Counted from the stretch's first letter, positions 14,080 to 22,799 are shown. The stretch is DNA of 64,000 nucleotides from Knoellia sp. S7-12 (GCF_040518285.1 NZ_CP155449.1:2108001-2172000), one strand, 5' to 3'. A program made the numbers and translations. The notes: generated by a model from the sequence alone, not told the origin.

Positions 14080-14862
14080 ATGAGTGATGTGCTGGCGCTG
14101 GCGGGCGTGACTGTCGTCCGCGGGGGAGCGACACTGCTCGACGAGGTCGACTGGGAGGTCGAGGAGGGCCAGCGATGGGTCATCCTGGGTCCCAACGGCG
14201 CCGGCAAGACGACGTTGTTGCAGCTGGCCTCGGGCCGCATCCACCCCACGCGCGGCGTCGCGGGCGTGCTCGGTGAGGTCCTCGGAGCGGTCGACGTGTT
14301 CGAGCTGCGTCCGCGGATCGGGCTGGCGTCCGCATCCTTGGCGGAGCGCATCCCCGGGGACGAGCGGGTGGGCGACGTCGTCGTCACCGCGTCCTATGGA
14401 GTCGTGGGTCGGTGGCGCGAGAGCTATGACGCGCTCGATCACGCGCGTGCCGGCGAGCTGCTCGATGCGCTCGGCGCGGCCCACCTCGTGGACCGGACCT
14501 ACGGCACGTTGTCGGAAGGCGAGCGCAAGCGCGTCCAGATTGCTCGCGCCCTGATGACCGATCCCGAACTCATGCTGCTCGACGAGCCGGCTGCTGGGCT
14601 GGATCTCGGTGGCCGAGAAGACCTCGTTGCGCGACTGGGTGTCCTTGCTGCGGACGTCACGGCTCCGGCACTCATCCTCGTGACCCACCACGTGGAAGAG
14701 ATCCCGCCCCACTTCACCGACGTCCTCCTCCTGCGTGAGGGGCGCGTCGTCGCCCAGGGGCCGATCGAGATCACCCTGACCGCCGAGAATCTCAGCGAGA
14801 CCTTCGGCCTTCCGCTTGAGCTGGAGAAGCGCGGTTCCCGGTATGCCGCGTGGTCCCGCTGA
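14080..14862 (+). CDS. ABC transporter ATP-binding protein, stand-alone
   Basis: 260 residues, one ABC domain. Walker A GPNGAGKTT (about 38-46), signature LSEGERKRVQIA, Walker B LMLLDEPAAGLDL, and the switch histidine in LVTHHVEEIP. The start at 14080 follows the -10 box; the frame upstream has no natural sequence. No permease or binding protein is next to it, so the partner is unknown. The E-E-I-P after the H-loop resembles the ModF/molybdate-type branch, a weak hint only. Confidence 0.9.
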   Translation: MSDVLALAGVTVVRGGATLLDEVDWEVEEGQRWVILGPNGAGKTTLLQLASGRIHPTRGVAGVLGEVLGAVDVFELRPRIGLASASLAERIPGDERVGDVVVTASYGVVGRWRESYDALDHARAGELLDALGAAHLVDRTYGTLSEGERKRVQIARALMTDPELMLLDEPAAGLDLGGREDLVARLGVLAADVTAPALILVTHHVEEIPPHFTDVLLLREGRVVAQGPIEITLTAENLSETFGLPLELEKRGSRYAAWSR

Positions 14863-14913
14863 GTGACATTGCCGCCGCGCGATCGTGACCAGTTGGCCTT
14901 GTTGCCATGTGCT

Positions 14914-14945
14914 TCATGGGATCGTTGGGCCTCATGGGATCGTTG
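14914..14945 (+). repeat. Tandem 14-base direct repeat upstream of nfeD
   Basis: TCATGGGATCGTTG at 14914-14927 and 14932-14945, perfect, period 18. It lies 46 bases before the nfeD start and could be an operator for a protein binding as tandem copies, or a slippage product. Confidence 0.7.
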
Positions 14946-14990
14946 ACCTGACAGAGGCCGTCGAGGGCGACGGCACGAAAGGGGAGTGTC

Positions 14991-15443
14991 ATGGAGTGGC
15001 TCACTGATAACCCGTGGGTTGCCTGGGTGGGGGTGGCGCTGATCCTGGCCGCTATCGAAGCGGCAACGGTCGACTTCGTCTTCGTCATGCTTGCCGGTGG
15101 CGCACTCGCCGGAGGGCTCGCTGCTGGCCTGGGTGGCAACCTCACGGTGCAGGTCATCATCGCGATTCTCGTCGCCGCACTGCTGCTCTTCGTCGTACGC
15201 CCGATGGTCAAGCGCAAGTTCACCGACGGTGCTCACGACAACACCATCGGGGCATCGAGCCTCGTGGGTCGTGAGGCTCGCGTTCTCCAGACCGTCACCG
15301 ACACCGACGGGCGCGTCAAGCTCGCAGGTGAGACGTGGTCGGCCCGGGTCGCCGAGGGCGCTGAGTCCTTGCGACCGGGCGACGACGTGCGCGTCATCGC
15401 CATCCACGGTGCGACGGCCATCGTCGCCGCCGACCGCCACTGA
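14991..15443 (+). CDS. NfeD-like membrane protein
   Basis: 150 residues, AAAGGGGAG before the ATG. N-terminal half has three to four hydrophobic helices (WVAWVGVALILAAIEAATV, FVFVMLAGGALAGGLAAGLG, VQVIIAILVAALLLFVVRP). The C-terminal half is the OB-fold domain (GASSLVGREARVLQTVTDTD..., later GDDVRVIAIHGATAIV). NfeD proteins are encoded next to SPFH proteins and are thought to anchor or regulate them in membrane microdomains; here the SPFH gene follows after 15 bases. The protease domain of long NfeD proteins is absent. Confidence 0.9.
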   Translation: MEWLTDNPWVAWVGVALILAAIEAATVDFVFVMLAGGALAGGLAAGLGGNLTVQVIIAILVAALLLFVVRPMVKRKFTDGAHDNTIGASSLVGREARVLQTVTDTDGRVKLAGETWSARVAEGAESLRPGDDVRVIAIHGATAIVAADRH

Positions 15444-15458
15444 CCACTAGGGGATCTC

Positions 15459-16649
15459 ATGATCGAACTTGTCATTCTGGGCCTGCTGCTGCTCTTTGCC
15501 GTCATCGTCATCGTGCGCACGGTGCGGATCGTGCCGCAGCAGACCGCGCTCATCATCGAGCGCCTCGGGCGCTACAACGCCACCCTCGAGGGCGGCATAC
15601 ATTTCCTCGTGCCCTTCGTCGACAAGGTGCGCGCCAACATCGACCTGCGTGAGCAGGTCGTCTCGTTCCCGCCGCAGCCGGTGATCACGAGCGACAACCT
15701 CGTCGTCAACATCGACACGGTCATCTACTACTCCGTCATCGACGCCAAGTCCGCGGTCTACGAGATCGCGAACTTCATCCAGGGCATCGAGCAGCTCACC
15801 GTCACCACGCTCCGCAACGTCATCGGTTCGCTCGACCTCGAGCAGACCCTGACCAGCCGCGACCAGATCAACGCCCAGCTCCGCGGGGTCCTGGACGAGG
15901 CCACGGGCAAGTGGGGCATTCGCGTCAACCGCGTCGAGCTCAAGGCGATTGACCCGCCCATGTCGATCCAGGAGTCCATGGAGAAGCAGATGAAGGCCGA
16001 GCGTGAGCGCCGCGCCATCATCCTCACCGCCGAGGGCGCGAAGCAGTCGAACATCCTCACGGCCGAGGGTGAGAAGCAGAGCCAGATCCTGCGCGCCGAG
16101 GGTTCGGCACAGGCCCGGGTCCTCGAGGCCCAGGGCCAGGCTCGCGCCATCCAGCAGGTCTTCGACGCGATCCACCGTGGCAAGCCGACCCAGAAGCTCC
16201 TCGCCTACCAGTACCTCCAGGTGCTCCCGCAGATCGCCCGTGGTGACTCCAACAAGATGTGGATCATCCCGAGCGAGCTCACCGACGCCCTCAAGGGCAT
16301 CGGCGGCATGCTCGGTCGCGACGGCCAAGGCGGCGGCAACGGTGGCGGTTTCACTGACGACGACGCCGAGCCGTGGGAGCCGTCCGAAGAGATGAAGACC
16401 GTGTTCGACGACACCGTCCTCGCGGACCCGGCCCAGGCGCTGGCCGAGGCCCGGGGCGAAGCGGGCCAAGCCTCGCGTGAGGCCAAGGACCATGCGCAAC
16501 CCCCGGCACGGCAGCAGCCGCCCCTGACGCCTTCGGCGGACGCCGTTCCCCCGCGGACGCCGCAGGCGGACCCTGCCCCGCAGGCGGAGCCCACCCCGCC
16601 GACGGACCCCGCTCCGCCGACGGACCCCGCTCCGCCGCGCGAGAGCTGA
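15459..16649 (+). CDS. SPFH/stomatin-like membrane protein with proline-rich tail
   Basis: 396 residues. One N-terminal membrane helix (LVILGLLLLFAVIVIVRTV), then the SPFH/PHB domain (VPQQTALIIERLGRYNATLE, about 30-190), then a coiled coil rich in Ala/Glu (ERRAIILTAEGAKQSNIL, about 185-240). The last 110 residues are disordered and end in proline repeats (DPAPPTDPAPP) encoded by a DNA tandem repeat at about 16598-16637. Family members form membrane rafts and control protease access. Tandem with NfeD as usual. Confidence 0.93.
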   Translation: MIELVILGLLLLFAVIVIVRTVRIVPQQTALIIERLGRYNATLEGGIHFLVPFVDKVRANIDLREQVVSFPPQPVITSDNLVVNIDTVIYYSVIDAKSAVYEIANFIQGIEQLTVTTLRNVIGSLDLEQTLTSRDQINAQLRGVLDEATGKWGIRVNRVELKAIDPPMSIQESMEKQMKAERERRAIILTAEGAKQSNILTAEGEKQSQILRAEGSAQARVLEAQGQARAIQQVFDAIHRGKPTQKLLAYQYLQVLPQIARGDSNKMWIIPSELTDALKGIGGMLGRDGQGGGNGGGFTDDDAEPWEPSEEMKTVFDDTVLADPAQALAEARGEAGQASREAKDHAQPPARQQPPLTPSADAVPPRTPQADPAPQAEPTPPTDPAPPTDPAPPRES

Positions 16650-16650
16650 G

Positions 16651-17439
16651 GTGGGCGCCGCCGAGGCAGCGCTCATCTTTGCGGTCGGCGTCGTCGCCGG
16701 CACGATCAACACCGTCGTCGGTTCCGGGACCTTGGTGACCTTCCCGACGTTGCTCTTCCTCGGCTACGCGCCGGTGATGGCCAACGTCTCCAACACCATC
16801 GGGCTCGTGGCGGGTGGTCTCACTGGTTCGTGGGGCTACCGCCACGAGCTTCGTGGTGCCATGGGCACGCTCCTCCGCTGGGCGCCGATGTCGCTCTTGG
16901 GCGGCATCAGCGGCGCGGTGCTGTTGCTCGTCCTCGACCCGGCAGCTTTCAGGGCGATCGTCCCGGTCCTCATCGGCCTCGGCGTTCTGCTCGTCGCGTT
17001 CGGACCACGACTCACTGCGTGGTCGACGGCTCGGCGCGGTGACTCAACGTCGACCGCGCTCGATGAGCACTCGGGTCGGCGCGCAGCCGTGCTCATGTTC
17101 TGTGTCTTCGCGACCGCGATCTACGGTGGCTACTTCGGAGCTGCTCAGGGCGTCATCCTCATGGGGATCCTCACGACGCTGACGAGCGAAACCCTGCAAA
17201 GGCTCAACGGCATCAAGAACGTCCTGGCCACGATCGTCAACAGCGTCGCCGCGCTGACCTTCATCATCGTCGCGCCCGATCAGGTCCATTGGGGCGTGGC
17301 CGGGCTGATCGCCGCAGGCTCCCTGCTGGGTGGCGTCCTCGGGGCCCGGGTCGGACGGCGGCTCCCGCCCACCGTCCTGCGCTCCGTCATCATCGTCATC
17401 GGACTCGTCGCCATCGCGCGGATGATCTGGTTCTCGTGA
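16651..17439 (+). CDS. TauE/SafE family permease, first of two
   Basis: GTG start immediately behind the SPFH stop. 262 residues with about eight membrane helices; glycine-rich pair motif GTINTVVGSGTLVTFPTLL in the first repeat and GGYFGAAQGVILMGIL in the second, as in anion exporters of the TauE/SafE family. These are proposed to export sulfite, sulfoacetate or related anions. Stop overlaps the GTG of the next gene (GTGA), implying a two-gene unit. Confidence 0.88.
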   Translation: MGAAEAALIFAVGVVAGTINTVVGSGTLVTFPTLLFLGYAPVMANVSNTIGLVAGGLTGSWGYRHELRGAMGTLLRWAPMSLLGGISGAVLLLVLDPAAFRAIVPVLIGLGVLLVAFGPRLTAWSTARRGDSTSTALDEHSGRRAAVLMFCVFATAIYGGYFGAAQGVILMGILTTLTSETLQRLNGIKNVLATIVNSVAALTFIIVAPDQVHWGVAGLIAAGSLLGGVLGARVGRRLPPTVLRSVIIVIGLVAIARMIWFS

Positions 17440-18158
17440 TCGACTGGCCCGTCGTCCTGGGACTCGGGGCCGCCCTGTTTGCCGGGGCGTTCGTGCAGTC
17501 CTCGATCGGCTTCGGTATGGCCGTGGTCGCCGCGCCGTTCATCGTCGTGTTCGCCCCCGACCTCATGCCAGGGGCACTGCTCGTCACGAGCTTCTCACTG
17601 CCCGTCGTTCAGCTGGGGCTGGCTCCGGTCGACATCGCTTGGCGCTCCCTGTCGTGGGCCCTGCTCGGGCGACTGTTGCTCACTCCCGTCGGGGTCGCCG
17701 TCGTAGCCCTGCTCTCGGTGCGCTCGATCTCGGTCATCGTCGCGGTTCTCATCCTGCTGACGGTGGCCACGTCGCTCACGTCCATCCGGATCCGCAACAC
17801 TCCGGGCACGGCGGTCGCAGCCGGGAGTCTGGCGGGCATCACGGGGACGGCGACGAGCATCGGCGGACCGTTCCTGGCCCTCGTCCTGCAACACGAGAAA
17901 CCCAATCGGGTCCGGTCAACGCTCGCGGCCTTCTTCCTCCTGGGAGCCGTGATCTCGACGTCTGCCCTGGGGATCGCCGGCGAGTTCACGCAACACCAGC
18001 TTCTCTCGGGTCTCGCGTGGATCCCCTTCATTCTCCTTGGGTATGCCGCCGCCGCACCTCTGCGCTCCCGTCTCGACACGGAGCGGCTGCGGCGAGCTGT
18101 GCTCGGCTTCTGCGTCGTCGCCGGGGTGAGCATCCTCTTGCGCGCATTCGTGTTCTGA
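17436..18158 (+). CDS. TauE/SafE family permease, second of two
   Basis: Start set at GTG 17436, overlapping the previous stop by four bases; the longer frame upstream is a shadow. 240 residues, seven to eight membrane helices, repeats with SSIGFGMAVVAAPFIVVFAP and GITGTATSIGGPFLALVLQ. Distantly related to its neighbour and coupled to it, so the two could form a heteromeric exporter. Substrate unknown. Confidence 0.88.
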   Translation: MIDWPVVLGLGAALFAGAFVQSSIGFGMAVVAAPFIVVFAPDLMPGALLVTSFSLPVVQLGLAPVDIAWRSLSWALLGRLLLTPVGVAVVALLSVRSISVIVAVLILLTVATSLTSIRIRNTPGTAVAAGSLAGITGTATSIGGPFLALVLQHEKPNRVRSTLAAFFLLGAVISTSALGIAGEFTQHQLLSGLAWIPFILLGYAAAAPLRSRLDTERLRRAVLGFCVVAGVSILLRAFVF

Positions 18159-18170
18159 GCGCACACCTCC

Positions 18171-18176
18171 TAGCCT
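18171..18176 (+). promoter_or_regulatory. -10 box TAGCCT of the RNA methyltransferase gene
   Basis: Six bases before GTG 18183, leaderless arrangement. Confidence 0.5.
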
Positions 18177-18182
18177 CACCTC

Positions 18183-18992
18183 GTGCCCATTCGGATCACT
18201 GACCCCACCGACGACCGCGTCCGCGACTACGTCGCCCTCACTGACGTGGCGCTGCGTCGTCGCACCGAGCCTGAGCGCGGCCTCTACATCGCCGAGTCCG
18301 AGAAGGTCATCCGGCGGGCTCTGGCGGCCGGGCACCGGCCGCGGTCCTATCTCATGGCGGAGCGCTGGCTCACTGACCTCGACGACCTTGTCCGTGAAGC
18401 CGAGCAGGACGGCATACCCGTCTTCGTGGCCGACCACGACGTCATCGAGGGCTTCACCGGATTCCACCTCCACCGTGGCGCACTCGCCTCGATGCAGCGC
18501 CCTCAGTTGCGCAGCGTCGAGGATGTCGTCGCCGGCGCGCGGCGGGTGCTCGTCCTCGAGGACGTCGTCGACCACACCAACGTCGGAGCGGTCTTCCGCA
18601 GTGTCGCGGGCCTCGGGTTGGATGCCGTGCTCGTCACGCCCCGATGCGCAGACCCGCTCTATCGCAGGGCCATCCGGGTGTCGATGGGCACCGTCTTTCA
18701 GGTTCCTTGGACACGCATCGACCCGTGGCCCGGTGGCATGGATCTATTGCGGGACAGCGGTTTCACGGTCGCAGCACTCGCTCTGGCCCATGACGCCGTC
18801 GGGCTCGACGAACTCGCAGCCCACCCGCCAGAACGATTGGCGCTCGTCCTCGGCACCGAAGGCGATGGGCTGAGTCGACGCGCCGTCGAGGGCGCAGACA
18901 TGGTTGTCACGATCCCGATGTCCGGGGGAGTGGACTCGCTCAACGTGGCCGCGGCCGGCGCCGTCGCTGCCTGGGCCCTGCGTGTCCGTTGA
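18183..18992 (+). CDS. TrmH/SpoU-family RNA 2'-O-methyltransferase
   Basis: 269 residues. N-terminal RNA-binding part (YIAESEKVIRRALAAGHRPR), then the SPOUT knot: motif 1 DHTNVGAVFRSVAGLGLDAV, motif 2 VLGTEGDGLS, motif 3 IPMSGGVDSLNVAAAGAV. These build the SAM site and catalytic Arg/Asn. In family members the substrate is tRNA G18 or 23S rRNA; here the substrate cannot be told. GTG start, single gene behind the permeases. Confidence 0.92.
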   Translation: MPIRITDPTDDRVRDYVALTDVALRRRTEPERGLYIAESEKVIRRALAAGHRPRSYLMAERWLTDLDDLVREAEQDGIPVFVADHDVIEGFTGFHLHRGALASMQRPQLRSVEDVVAGARRVLVLEDVVDHTNVGAVFRSVAGLGLDAVLVTPRCADPLYRRAIRVSMGTVFQVPWTRIDPWPGGMDLLRDSGFTVAALALAHDAVGLDELAAHPPERLALVLGTEGDGLSRRAVEGADMVVTIPMSGGVDSLNVAAAGAVAAWALRVR

Positions 18993-18993
18993 C

Positions 18994-19371
18994 CTAGCGG
19001 ACGAGGCGGTCGAGCAACGCCTGCAGCTCAGCGGCAGGGTCCTCAGCGGTGCCACCGTGCACGCCGGACGGCTGGAGGACGGTGCTGCGCGGCGCACTGA
19101 GCCAACCGAACCTCTTGCCCGGTGTCGCGAGTCGTGGACGCCCGCCGCCGTCGGTGCCGGCACACACGTCGTCGACGACCGCCAATGAGTCGATCACGGC
19201 ATCGATGTCGAGATCGGGGGCAAAGCACCTCAGCCGCTCAGCGTCGACGTGGCAGGCCGCCTGGAGGAAGCCGGCAGACTGCGAGAAGAGCACGACGCCG
19301 ACATTGAGGCACTCGCCTCGGTCCACGCGCGGCACGCACTTGAGGACGACGTACTGGTAGGGGTGGCTCAT
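18994..19371 (-). CDS. DUF3037 protein, partner of the HipA-like kinase
   Basis: Start set at ATG 19371, where the family-typical MSHPYQYVVLKCVPRVDRGE begins; the longer frame is a shadow of the upstream gene. 125 residues. The ATG overlaps the HipA-like stop (ATGA), so the two are translated together. DUF3037 genes regularly stand behind HipA-like kinase genes; the pairing is known, the function is not. Possible readings are a toxin-antitoxin-like or signalling pair. Confidence 0.88.
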   Translation of the reverse strand: MSHPYQYVVLKCVPRVDRGECLNVGVVLFSQSAGFLQAACHVDAERLRCFAPDLDIDAVIDSLAVVDDVCAGTDGGGRPRLATPGKRFGWLSAPRSTVLQPSGVHGGTAEDPAAELQALLDRLVR

Positions 19372-20138
19372 CGTGCCGCCTCCCACCAGACGCTGGCGTT
19401 CTCGAGTCGTCGACTGAGGTGCTCGACGTATGCCGTGCGCACCGCTTCCGGGTCGTCGAGACCGGGTGCCGGCTCGAGCCACTCGTCGGGGACGAGTCCC
19501 ACGACTTCGGCAAGCAGGTCGGGCGTGATGGTCGCCGTCGCACGGGCATGGGCCGCCGCGAGGTCGCCGGCCACGTCTCCGAGCACGTGCTCGGACGTGT
19601 CGAAAGGTTGTCCGGCGAACCTACTGGCATCGGCGCCGCGACTGGGCCACGAGTGGTGGAACCAGATCGCCGCACCATGGTCGATGGCCCAGACGTCGCG
19701 GTTCCAGACCAGGAGGTTGGGGTTGGACCAGGTGCGGTCGACGTTGGCCGTGAAGGCATCGAGCCAGACGATGTCGGCGGCCTCTTCGGCACTCGGCGGA
19801 CGGGAGCCGTCGTAGCCGAAGGACCCGGGAAGGAAGTCGACAGCGAGGTTGTCACCCGGGCTGGCATTGAGGAGGTCCTGGACTTCCTCATCGGCCTCAT
19901 AGCGGGCGATCGCGGGTGGCATGTCGATGACGGCCATCTCGGGGACTCGGATCCCCAGTCGTCGGGCGAGCTCACCGACGATGACCTCGGCCACGAGAAC
20001 CTTGAGCCCTTGGCCGGCGCCACGGAACTTCACGACATAGGTGCCGTCGTCGGAAGCCTCGACGATTCCCGGGAGGGATCCTCCCTCGCGCAGTGGCGTG
20101 ACGAACCTCGTCGCAGTGATGTGGGGCAGCACGTTCAC
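19368..20138 (-). CDS. HipA-like kinase domain protein
   Basis: 256 residues, GTG start. N-terminal part binds nucleotide by family analogy (TYVVKFRGAGQGLKVLVAEV with Lys), then AVDFLPGSFGYDG, then the catalytic region WLDAFTANVDRTWSNPNLLV and IDHGAAIWF, where N-x-D-R-x4-N and I-D-H-G replace the protein-kinase HRD/DFG pattern. It is shorter than HipA and lacks the HipB-type antitoxin neighbour; DUF3037 takes that place. Likely a small-molecule or protein kinase of unknown target. Confidence 0.85.
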   Translation of the reverse strand: MNVLPHITATRFVTPLREGGSLPGIVEASDDGTYVVKFRGAGQGLKVLVAEVIVGELARRLGIRVPEMAVIDMPPAIARYEADEEVQDLLNASPGDNLAVDFLPGSFGYDGSRPPSAEEAADIVWLDAFTANVDRTWSNPNLLVWNRDVWAIDHGAAIWFHHSWPSRGADASRFAGQPFDTSEHVLGDVAGDLAAAHARATATITPDLLAEVVGLVPDEWLEPAPGLDDPEAVRTAYVEHLSRRLENASVWWEAAR

Positions 20139-20154
20139 AGGTTACGGGAGGGGC

Positions 20155-20160
20155 TAGGGT
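20155..20160 (+). promoter_or_regulatory. -10 box TAGGGT of the kinase gene
   Basis: 27 bases before the ATG, leaving a short leader that contains the ribosome site GAGGAGA. Confidence 0.5.
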
Positions 20161-20187
20161 CGAACGGACGTCCACGCGAGGAGATGC

Positions 20188-21711
20188 ATGAGCACGACGC
20201 AAGGGCGGCTGCTCGGCGGTCGCTATCGACTTGGCGCCCCGCAGGGGCGAGGTGGCATGGCCGTGGTGTGGCGTGCCGACGACGAGATGCTCGGTCGTGA
20301 GGTGGCCGTCAAGACTGTCGACCTCACCGGGCCCGACAGCGACAACGCGGGCGAGCGCTTCCGGCGTGAGGCACGGGCGACCGCGGCTCTGAATCACCCG
20401 CACATCGTCACGGTCTTCGACACGGGTGTCGAGGACCACACGGCATACCTCGTCATGGAGCTTCTCCCGGGACCGACGCTCGCCGAGCAGGTGCGCGACT
20501 CCGGTCCGTTGCCCGTCGACGAGGTGCGCATCATCGGCTACGAGGTGGCCGGAGCATTGCAGGCCGCCCACGACGCCGGCATCGTGCACCGAGACATCAA
20601 GCCCGGCAACATCTCGTATGCCGCGGACGGCACCGCCAAGGTCCTCGACTTCGGCATCACCCAGCTCGTCGACGAGGCGCTGGGGCAGCACCAACTGACG
20701 ATGACCGACACGATCGTCGGCACGGCCGAGTATCTCGCGCCCGAGCAGGCGACCGGGCAGCGCGTCGACGCCCGCGCCGATCTCTATGCCCTCGGATGTG
20801 TCCTGCACACGTTGTTGACTGGCAAGCCACCGTTCACAGCTCCCACGCCGGTGGCCATCCTCATGAAGCACGCCCACGACATCCCCGGGGATGTCCGCGA
20901 CCTTCGTCCGGACACTCCCGCAGACCTTGCCGCCATCGTCACCTCGCTCCTTGCCAAGGACCCTGCGCTGCGTCCGCAGTCTGGAAGTGAGGTCGCCGAG
21001 CTGCTGCGCTCCCACACCGCGCCAGCCGTGACCGAGGTGCTTCGACCGGCGGCTGCGGCCGCCGCGCCGACGAGCGTGGTGCCGCGACAGGAAGAGTGGA
21101 ACGAGCCGGCCTACCCAGAGCCTGCAGAGCCGGCCTGGGAAGCCGAGCCGCGACGATCGCGCACCTGGATCTGGCTCCTGCTCCTGGCGGCCGCCCTCGC
21201 TGCCGCCGGCATCTGGTGGGTCCTTCAGAACCAGGCCAACGACACCACAAACACGCCCACCAACAGCACGCCGAACTCGCAGACCACGCCGGCGGCACCG
21301 ACGACGGAGCCCGCCACGCCCACACCGCAGACGTCAACGCCCAACCCGACCGTGACGGTGACGACCACACCTACACCGTCATCGACGCCAACGACACCCA
21401 CGACGCCCCCACCTCCGGCCGAGACCGGCAAGGCGGTCACCGACGCCACCGCGGCAATGGGAGACGCGGTGGGCGGTCTGTCTGCGGACGACCTCGACTC
21501 GGACGTGGCGAAGACGATCCAGGGCAAGTTGCGCGACATCAACAAGGCCGTCCGCGACGAAGACGCGCCGGCGGTGAACTCCCTTGTCGGCGACATCGAG
21601 AGCGAACTCGACCAGGCCCTGCAGGAAGACAAGCTCAGTGGTACCGGAGCCGCTGCACTCGAGGGACCGCTGGGCGACCTTGGTGAGGCGGCTGACACGT
21701 TCGGCTCCTGA
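20188..21711 (+). CDS. PknB-type serine/threonine protein kinase, membrane-bound
   Basis: 507 residues. Kinase domain 10-275: glycine loop GRGGMA (20-25), Lys42, HRDIKPGN (134-141) with catalytic Asp136, DFG (154-156), activation loop GTAEYLAPEQATG. One membrane helix near 327-346 (WIWLLLLAAALAAAGIWWVL), then an extracellular Thr/Pro-rich linker of about 70 residues and a helical Asp-rich end domain. There are no PASTA repeats, so it is not the cell-wall-sensing PknB itself but a relative with a different sensor. Single gene with its own promoter. Confidence 0.95.
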   Translation: MSTTQGRLLGGRYRLGAPQGRGGMAVVWRADDEMLGREVAVKTVDLTGPDSDNAGERFRREARATAALNHPHIVTVFDTGVEDHTAYLVMELLPGPTLAEQVRDSGPLPVDEVRIIGYEVAGALQAAHDAGIVHRDIKPGNISYAADGTAKVLDFGITQLVDEALGQHQLTMTDTIVGTAEYLAPEQATGQRVDARADLYALGCVLHTLLTGKPPFTAPTPVAILMKHAHDIPGDVRDLRPDTPADLAAIVTSLLAKDPALRPQSGSEVAELLRSHTAPAVTEVLRPAAAAAAPTSVVPRQEEWNEPAYPEPAEPAWEAEPRRSRTWIWLLLLAAALAAAGIWWVLQNQANDTTNTPTNSTPNSQTTPAAPTTEPATPTPQTSTPNPTVTVTTTPTPSSTPTTPTTPPPPAETGKAVTDATAAMGDAVGGLSADDLDSDVAKTIQGKLRDINKAVRDEDAPAVNSLVGDIESELDQALQEDKLSGTGAAALEGPLGDLGEAADTFGS

Positions 21712-21722
21712 GCGAGGTTTAC

Positions 21723-21740
21723 GGGCGGTACGGTCCGCCC
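21723..21740 (+). promoter_or_regulatory. -10 box TACGGT inside a small palindrome
   Basis: GGGCGG-TACGGT-CCGCCC: the -10 box lies in the loop of a six-base inverted repeat and ends six bases before ATG 21741. The palindrome could be an operator or control opening of the promoter. Confidence 0.45.
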
Positions 21741-22640
21741 ATGGATTCCGCTCTCATCTCCGTCGGCCTGCCGATCGCGCTCGCCGTCATCATGTTCGGT
21801 CTCGGCCTGTCACTGACGCCTGGTGACTTCCGCCGAGTGGCCCAAAGTCCGCGTGCCGTGGCGATCGCCCTCGTCTGCCAGCTCGTGATTCTGCCGTTGG
21901 TGGCGTTCGGGCTCGTCAAGCTCTTCGACCTGCCGCCCTTGCTCGCCGTGGGCTTCGTGATCCTTGCCGCGTCTCCAGGTGGGACGACGGCCAACCTCTA
22001 CAGCCACCTCTTCCGGGGTGATGTCGCGCTCAACATCACCCTCACGGCGATCAACTCGGTCATCGCGATCGTCACGCTTCCACTGCTGACTGGGTGGGCC
22101 ATCGCCCACTTCGTCGACGAGTCGACCCAGATCGGGCTCCAGTTCGACAAGCTCCTGCAGGTCTTCGCCATCGTCCTCATCCCCGTCCTCGCCGGGATGC
22201 TCGTGCGGCATCGATCGGCCGCTTTCGCCGATCGCATGGACCGACCCGTGCGCACCGCCTCAGCGATTCTGCTGATCGCGGTCGTCGTCGGGGCGATGTT
22301 CTCCGAGAGGGACAACATCACCACGTACCTCGTCCAGGTGGGGGTCGTGGCAGCGATCTTCTGCCTCATTTCGTTGACCGTGGGTTACCTGATTCCGCGC
22401 CGACTGGGTCTCACTGAGGACCAAGCCGTGGCCTGTGGCTTCGAGATCGGTATCCACAACAGCACCCTGGCCATCGCGATGGCGATCACGGTCATCGGCA
22501 ACGCAGAGATGTCGGTCCCGTCGGCGGTCTACGGGGTGCTGATGTTCCCGATCGCGGCGGTGTTCGGAATCGCGGTCCGTAACCGTGCCGTCCTGAGCAG
22601 CAGCGACAGGTCGAAGTCGGCGAGCCAGCGCGGCCGCTGA
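21741..22640 (+). CDS. Bile acid:sodium symporter-family (BASS) transporter
   Basis: 299 residues, nine to ten membrane helices. Family motifs: GLGLSLTPGDFRRV in the first repeat, VILAASPGGTTANLYSHLFR with the unwound sodium-site segment, and CGFEIGIHNSTLAIAMA as the mirrored motif of the second repeat. Members move bile acids, pantoate, keto acids or other organic anions with sodium; the substrate is open. Leaderless start. Followed by the tRNA terminator on the other strand. Confidence 0.93.
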   Translation: MDSALISVGLPIALAVIMFGLGLSLTPGDFRRVAQSPRAVAIALVCQLVILPLVAFGLVKLFDLPPLLAVGFVILAASPGGTTANLYSHLFRGDVALNITLTAINSVIAIVTLPLLTGWAIAHFVDESTQIGLQFDKLLQVFAIVLIPVLAGMLVRHRSAAFADRMDRPVRTASAILLIAVVVGAMFSERDNITTYLVQVGVVAAIFCLISLTVGYLIPRRLGLTEDQAVACGFEIGIHNSTLAIAMAITVIGNAEMSVPSAVYGVLMFPIAAVFGIAVRNRAVLSSSDRSKSASQRGR

Positions 22641-22671
22641 CACGCCCCGACCAGCCACAGGGCAAAGAGAA

Positions 22672-22708
22672 GCGCCCCGAGTCCTTGACCTGCAAGGACT
22701 CGGGGCGC
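22672..22708 (-). terminator. Terminator of tRNA-Leu
   Basis: Perfect 16-base arms GCGCCCCGAGTCCTTG and its complement with loop of five; on the minus strand it is followed by CTTCTCTTTG. It starts seven bases behind the tRNA 3' end. Confidence 0.9.
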
Positions 22709-22714
22709 GATCTG

Positions 22715-22799
22715 TGTCCGAGGGGGGACTTGAACCCCCACCCTCTATACGAGGACTAGCACCTCAAGCTAGCGCGTCTGCCATTTCCGCCACCCGGAC
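22715..22799 (-). tRNA. tRNA-Leu, anticodon GAG
   Basis: 85 bases. Acceptor arm GTCCGGG pairs with CTCGGAC (one G-T), discriminator A. Anticodon arm CTAGC-TTGAGGT-GCTAG gives anticodon GAG (reads CUC and CUU). A long variable arm, as expected for Leu, then the T arm GGGGG-TTCAAGT-CCCCC. No CCA encoded. Possible -10 TAAAGT on the minus strand near 22845-22850. Confidence 0.97.

Noticed and set aside
16560..16640. Short tandem repeats at the end of the SPFH gene as a CRISPR-like array
   Set aside because: They are in-frame codons for a proline-rich tail; there are no spacers.
15447..16712. Long antisense frame over the SPFH gene
   Set aside because: Composition mirrors the coiled-coil codons of the SPFH protein; no start signal.
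22715..22799. tRNA-Leu as an attachment site of an integrated element
   Set aside because: No duplicated 3' part and no integrase nearby; flanking genes carry the chromosomal octamer.
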